Shown here one piece after another: positions 6,824-9,389 of a DNA stretch of 9,389 nt; the first letter of the stretch is position 1; the number at the start of each line of letters is the position of its first letter. The stretch is from the NCBI GenBank assembly GCA_033809415.1, contig JAPXLT010000186.1, positions 1 through 9,389 on the forward strand, read 5' to 3'. The position numbers and the translations under genes are program-made. Under the pieces are notes generated by a model. That model did no database searches. It was not told the origin of the DNA and worked only from the letters and a program-made list of their open reading frames with translations. Source of the stretch: JAQVUB01 sp033809415 (GTDB lineage: Bacteria > Verrucomicrobiota > Lentisphaeria > Oligosphaerales > Oligosphaeraceae).

Positions 6824-6861
6824 CTTTCGTGTCTTTTCGTGTGGTTCGTGGTTAAAAAATC
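6824..6861 (-). repeat. Interspersed 'aaccacgaa-acacgaaaag' family repeat, copy 3
   Basis: The minus strand reads gattttttaaccacgaa (6845-6861) and then ccacacgaaaagacacgaaa. The first 17 bases are identical to 9029-9045 on the plus strand. Just downstream on the minus strand, ttttttagggttgt (6810-6823) is also identical to 9123-9136, so two separate modules are shared in the same order. Confidence 0.75.
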
Positions 6862-6877
6862 CTTTTTGGACACGGTC

Positions 6878-7852
6878 TCAATAGTGCGAATCCGGGAAAT
6901 AGAACTCCGCAGCATTATCCGGGGTAATCAGATCGGCGGGGACGATGACCTTTTGACCAGTCTTCCATTCGTTCTTCTGCAACTGCAAGCCTTTTTGTGC
7001 CTCTTCCAGGCCAGTGACAATCATCCGCGGGGGATAAGTGACATTGAAAGGCACCAGCGGATTCTTGTCCAAAACCATTTTGTTCACGATTTTATTTCCG
7101 GCGCCTCCGACAAACAACCGGATGTCTTTCCGCCCAGACTCCTGATAGGCTTTCAAGGCACCCAGGAGGACATCGTCGTCGCCGGTCCAGACCGCATCAA
7201 TCTGCTGGTACTTTTGCAGATAATTCTCCATGAGTTTCAGCCCTTTTTCCGTGTCCCAATAAGCGGGTTGGGAATCCAGGATCGTAATTTCCGGATAGTC
7301 CTTGATAACTTCCTTGAATGCGTTGACGCGGTCGCTATTGACGGTGCATGGAATTCCCTCCATCAGCACAATCTTTCCGCGACCCTGCAATTTTTCTGCG
7401 AGGGCTTTTGCGCAGGCTCTGCCGAAACCGGGATTGTCCCCGACCACTGTTACATGTTGCACGTCCTTATCCAAACCACGGTCAACCACCACCAAGTAGA
7501 GTCCCTTCTGCGCCACCTTTTCACAAATTCCCGTCAAGGGCCCCGGTTCATGCGGCAGAATCACCAATGCTTGAATTCCCTGCACCAGCAGATTTTCAAC
7601 CTTATCGACCTGCTCTGCGGCATCGCGTGCGGTTGAAAGAATGATTTTTAAATTGGGATTGGCGGCTTCCATGTCCGCCTTGGCCTTTTCCGCCCACCAG
7701 ACGACGCCGCCCGTCCATCCATGATCTGCACTCGGTATTGAAATCCCGATGATCTGCTTTGTGCTTTCGGACTGCTTACCGCAGTTGTTCAAAAGCAAAA
7801 CCACCGCTATAGCCACTATCCCCAGCAACCAACTGAAATAATTCCTTTTCAT
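6878..7852 (-). CDS. Sugar ABC transporter substrate-binding lipoprotein (RbsB-like)
   Basis: A class I periplasmic-binding-fold protein that captures a small sugar-like ligand for the importer. Of 324 residues, the first ~24 form a signal with a long hydrophobic core ending LLLNNC. C24 is the likely lipidated cysteine, although Asn before it is unusual for a lipobox. The mature part starts the first lobe at IIGISIPSADHGW (34-46). Residues aligned with the RbsB ligand pocket include R125 (VVDRGL), D139/N140 (VGDNPG), R175 (NSDR) and D226/D227 (TGDDD). W46, W52, W53, Y198 and W199 could stack on the ligand. The frame is open to 8029, but that extension overlaps the permease gene. The ATG at 7852 has GAGGAAA five bases upstream. 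The permease gene ends 26 bp before it, which marks an operon. The ligand is not known; the sequence is not close enough to RbsB to claim ribose. Confidence 0.9.
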   Translation of the reverse strand: MKRNYFSWLLGIVAIAVVLLLNNCGKQSESTKQIIGISIPSADHGWTGGVVWWAEKAKADMEAANPNLKIILSTARDAAEQVDKVENLLVQGIQALVILPHEPGPLTGICEKVAQKGLYLVVVDRGLDKDVQHVTVVGDNPGFGRACAKALAEKLQGRGKIVLMEGIPCTVNSDRVNAFKEVIKDYPEITILDSQPAYWDTEKGLKLMENYLQKYQQIDAVWTGDDDVLLGALKAYQESGRKDIRLFVGGAGNKIVNKMVLDKNPLVPFNVTYPPRMIVTGLEEAQKGLQLQKNEWKTGQKVIVPADLITPDNAAEFYFPDSHY

Positions 7853-7857
7853 TTTGC

Positions 7858-7864
7858 TTTCCTC
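7858..7864 (-). promoter_or_regulatory. Ribosome-binding site of the binding-protein gene
   Basis: The minus strand reads GAGGAAA with five bases to the ATG at 7852, inside the 26-bp gap after the permease stop. It supports a start that yields an intact signal peptide. Confidence 0.7.
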
Positions 7865-7878
7865 GAATAAGCCCAGTT

Positions 7879-8850
7879 TTAGGAGTGCTTTGCATCCTGT
7901 CTCTGCAACAGAACCGCAATGATAATCACGGCGCCCTTGACCGTGCCCTGCAAATTGGCTGAAATTCCCCACATGTCCAGGACATTGGAAACAATCCCCA
8001 GAATGAAGGCACCCGCCAAAGTGCCCCAAATGCTGCCACGCCCTCCGGACATGGCTGTGCCGCCAATGATGGCCGCCGCAATCCCGTCCATCTCATAGGC
8101 ATTTCCGGCCGTCGTGGAACTGAGTGAACTCAAACGTCCTCCCAGCAGAAACGCACTGAGTCCGGCAAGAACTCCACAAAGCAGATAGGTTGCAAGGCGC
8201 AGGAGATCGATGCGGATGGCTGCATAGAGTGCCACCCGCTCGTTGGCGCCGGTTGCACAAAGGTGACGTCCGAAGGCCGTGCGGTTTAACAGTACCGAAC
8301 CGGCAAAGGTCAGGATCAGCAGCAGGCAGGCGGTCAGCGGCAAATGCAAGATTTCGGCAGCTCCGATGCGCCCGAAGAGTTCGTTCGAGGTGCTGGTAAG
8401 TCCAGCATTTGCCAAGTACAGGGTCAGCGAGCGGAAGATGGACATGGTGCCCAAGGTAACGATGAAGGGCGGAATTCGCCCCAGGGTTACCAGAAGGCCA
8501 TTCAGCATGCCGCCGACAGCGCCAGTCAACAGAGAAACAGCCAGGCAGATCAGCACGCCGACCAAAGGATGGCTGATGCGATTCATCGCCATGATGCCCA
8601 GCGTCCCCGAAAATGCCAGCAATGCGCCAACCGAAAGATCAATTCCACCGCCGATGATAACAAAAGTCATGCCGATGGCAATAATGCCGCTGTAGGAAAT
8701 CTGACGGCTGATATTCAACAGATTCTGCGGACTACGAAAAGCCGGACTGGATATGGCGCAGACTAACAGCAGCAACACAAGAGCCAACCAGGCACCATGA
8801 CGCTCCATCAGGCGTGACCTGCTGATCCTAACAAACAATTGGCGAGCCAT
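7879..8850 (-). CDS. Sugar ABC transporter permease (RbsC/BPD_transp_2 family)
   Basis: An inner-membrane permease that forms the channel of a ribose-type sugar importer. The 323 residues carry about ten hydrophobic segments (roughly 20-38, 54-68, 74-89, 96-116, 129-147, 170-188, 218-237, 254-266, 272-295, 303-315). Family signatures are GIDLSVG (69-75), the ATPase-contact loop GRHLCATGANE (194-204) and the glycine-rich YEMDGIAAAIIGGTAMSGG (252-270). The start is chosen at the ATG at 8850, which places the LME motif about as far in as in E. coli RbsC (321 residues). An in-frame ATG at 8916 would add 22 residues, and a further extension to 9021 only translates gtgcagg repeats. The Shine-Dalgarno at 8850 is poor, so the start is less sure than the gene. 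The binding-protein gene follows after 26 bp. No RbsA-like ATPase gene lies within 500 bp upstream, which is unusual for this transporter type. Confidence 0.9.
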   Translation of the reverse strand: MARQLFVRISRSRLMERHGAWLALVLLLLVCAISSPAFRSPQNLLNISRQISYSGIIAIGMTFVIIGGGIDLSVGALLAFSGTLGIMAMNRISHPLVGVLICLAVSLLTGAVGGMLNGLLVTLGRIPPFIVTLGTMSIFRSLTLYLANAGLTSTSNELFGRIGAAEILHLPLTACLLLILTFAGSVLLNRTAFGRHLCATGANERVALYAAIRIDLLRLATYLLCGVLAGLSAFLLGGRLSSLSSTTAGNAYEMDGIAAAIIGGTAMSGGRGSIWGTLAGAFILGIVSNVLDMWGISANLQGTVKGAVIIIAVLLQRQDAKHS

Positions 8851-8961
8851 ATCCAAAAGTGATTCAAAAACATGACGCTGTGAAAAAAACGGTAAAATAG
8901 TAATGTATCCCTGCATCGTAATTCTGCCACTTCCGTAAGGGAAAAAAGAGTGCAGGATAGG

Positions 8962-9010
8962 GTGCAGGGTGCAGGGTGCAGGGTGCAGGGGGCAGGGTGC
9001 AGGGGGCAGG
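8962..9010 (+). repeat. 7-bp tandem array gtgcagg / gggcagg
   Basis: Seven contiguous 7-bp units: four gtgcagg, then gggcagg, gtgcagg and gggcagg. A further isolated gtgcagg lies at 8950. The array sits in the leader of the permease gene, about 110 bp from the chosen start. Because 7 is not a multiple of 3, all frames cycle through the same residues, which keeps a spurious frame open to 9021. Confidence 0.9.
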
Positions 9011-9028
9011 GCAATACTCATTACTTAA

Positions 9029-9136
9029 GATTTTTTAACCACGAAATACACGAAAAGGCTTGGCGTGGGCTGCCGCCCACAACCCATTTTTGTCCACGGA
9101 AAGCACGGAAAACTCGGAAATTTTTTTTAGGGTTGT
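9029..9136 (+). repeat. Modular interspersed repeat, copy 4 (expanded)
   Basis: It begins gattttttaaccacgaa (9029-9045) and ends ttttttagggttgt (9123-9136), both exact matches to the minus-strand copy at 6810-6861. Between the shared ends this copy holds a longer insert, with a hairpin (9065-9080) and the gtccacggaaagcac word also found at 1-19. No gene lies in it. Confidence 0.65.
9065..9080 (+). other. Perfect 6-bp hairpin within repeat copy 4
   Basis: GTGGGC (9065-9070) and GCCCAC (9075-9080) pair around the 4-base loop TGCC. AACCCA and five T residues follow on the plus strand, so it resembles a plus-strand terminator, but no plus-strand gene precedes it. It is more likely a structural part of the repeat. 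Confidence 0.45.
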
Positions 9137-9184
9137 GGCTCTGACTGATGAAATGGCACGCGAGTTTGTGATCTGGTCTATTGG

Positions 9185-9282
9185 TTTCTCCGACTGATCA
9201 GTCGGATCGGACGGATCGGACGGATCAAGTAGATCGGTCGGATCGGTCGGATCGGTCGGATCAGTCGGATCAGTCGGAGAAA
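9185..9282. repeat. GATC-phased 9-bp tandem array with 15-bp inverted ends
   Basis: Nine 9-bp units run from 9196 to 9276, each beginning with GATC. The variants are gatcagtcg, gatcggacg, gatcaagta and gatcggtcg. The left flank tttctccgactgatc (9185-9199) is the exact reverse complement of gatcagtcggagaaa (9268-9282), so the array is closed by 15-bp inverted repeats that overlap its outer units. The left end also holds the 16-bp palindrome ccgactgatcagtcgg (9190-9205). No coding sense is apparent. Confidence 0.92.
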
Positions 9283-9389
9283 AAAGACAGGAATTGGCGG
9301 TACCTTAAAAGGGCTGTATGCCAATGACTTGGAGCTTTCTTTTCTGAAAAATCTTTCTGAAAAAACAAGAAGTTTGAAGACAGTAGTAC
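9283..9389. other. Right-edge stretch with no supported gene
   Basis: The last 107 bases are A/T-rich and contain the direct repeat tttctgaaaaa at 9341-9351 and 9354-9364. Minus-strand frames are open to the window edge, but they are short and show no motif, so I cannot say whether the tail of an upstream gene lies here. Taken together, 8851-9389 holds repeats and the permease leader, without a clear promoter. Confidence 0.5.

Larger units (their letters stand above)
6651..6873. repeat. Repeat-rich spacer block bounded by inverted ends
   Basis: The left end gtgtccaaaagg (6651-6662) and the right end cctttttggacac (6861-6873) are inverted copies differing by one A. They enclose about 200 bases of repeat words: cgcagatta/cgcagattt (6682-6699), three CGCCAAG units (6704-6727) and an 'aaccacgaa' family copy (6824-6861). 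No open frame of note lies inside. The layout resembles a small non-autonomous element, but I see no target-site duplication, and chance apposition of repeat words is possible. It fills most of the gap between the binding-protein gene and mazG. Confidence 0.45.

Noticed and set aside
8880..8935. Sigma-70 promoter for the permease gene
   Set aside because: The best minus-strand candidate is TTACGA, 16 bases, then TATTTT, matching the consensus at only 3/6 and 4/6 positions. This is too weak to call, especially as the local sigma factor may read a different -35.
9065..9086. Intrinsic terminator for a plus-strand gene
   Set aside because: The hairpin and T-run shape fits, but no plus-strand gene lies upstream and the structure is inside a dispersed repeat.
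9185..9282. Replication origin
   Set aside because: GATC density recalls oriC, but I see no DnaA boxes (TTATCCACA-like), no AT-rich unwinding region of note and no dnaA, dnaN or gidA neighbour.
9270..9389. C-terminal end of an upstream minus-strand gene entering from the right edge
   Set aside because: A frame of about 38 codons is open from the edge to a TGA within the GATC array, but the residues are Lys/Phe-rich low complexity from AT-rich repeats and show no family motif.

Overview
All six genes I can support lie on the minus strand, so transcription runs from right to left. From upstream to downstream the order is: an RbsC-like ABC permease (7879-8850), a sugar-type substrate-binding lipoprotein (6878-7852), the nucleotide pyrophosphohydrolase MazG (5838-6623), a sigma-70 factor (4451-5746), a phenylacetate-CoA ligase-type enzyme PaaK (2922-4223), and a 906-residue protein that joins an M28/DUF4910-type metallo-aminopeptidase-like part to an AAC(3)-family N-acyltransferase part (71-2791). 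Long open frames on the plus strand are antisense shadows of these genes. I see no tRNA, rRNA, CRISPR array, transposase or phage gene.

The source is probably a Gram-negative anaerobe of the PVC group, most likely Lentisphaerota (Victivallales-like) or a related Verrucomicrobiota/Kiritimatiellota lineage. The basis is base composition near 50% GC, single genes separated by repeat-rich spacers, and low-complexity words I associate with those genomes: 'accacgaa..acacgaaaag', 'cgcagattacgcagattt', 'cgccaagacgccaag', 'gtgcaggg' arrays and GATC-rich arrays. This is pattern recognition, not a database result.

The genes form three likely units. The permease and binding protein are 26 bp apart and make up two parts of a carbohydrate importer whose ATPase is not in the window. 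MazG and the sigma factor are 91 bp apart with no clear terminator between them, so they may be co-transcribed as a housekeeping or stress-linked pair. PaaK and the peptidase/acyltransferase fusion follow one another across a 130-bp spacer that holds repeats and a weak terminator-like hairpin. PaaK makes an acyl-CoA, AAC(3)-fold enzymes transfer acyl groups from acyl-CoA to amines, and M28-like enzymes cleave amide or peptide bonds, so a shared acylation/deacylation pathway is an attractive but untested idea.

Every spacer longer than about 120 bp is packed with short repeats: 1-70, 2792-2921, 4224-4450, 6624-6877 and 8851-9389. Several of these repeats keep reading frames open, so the longest possible open frames overshoot the true starts of four genes. 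I corrected those starts by family alignment from memory and by ribosome-binding sites.
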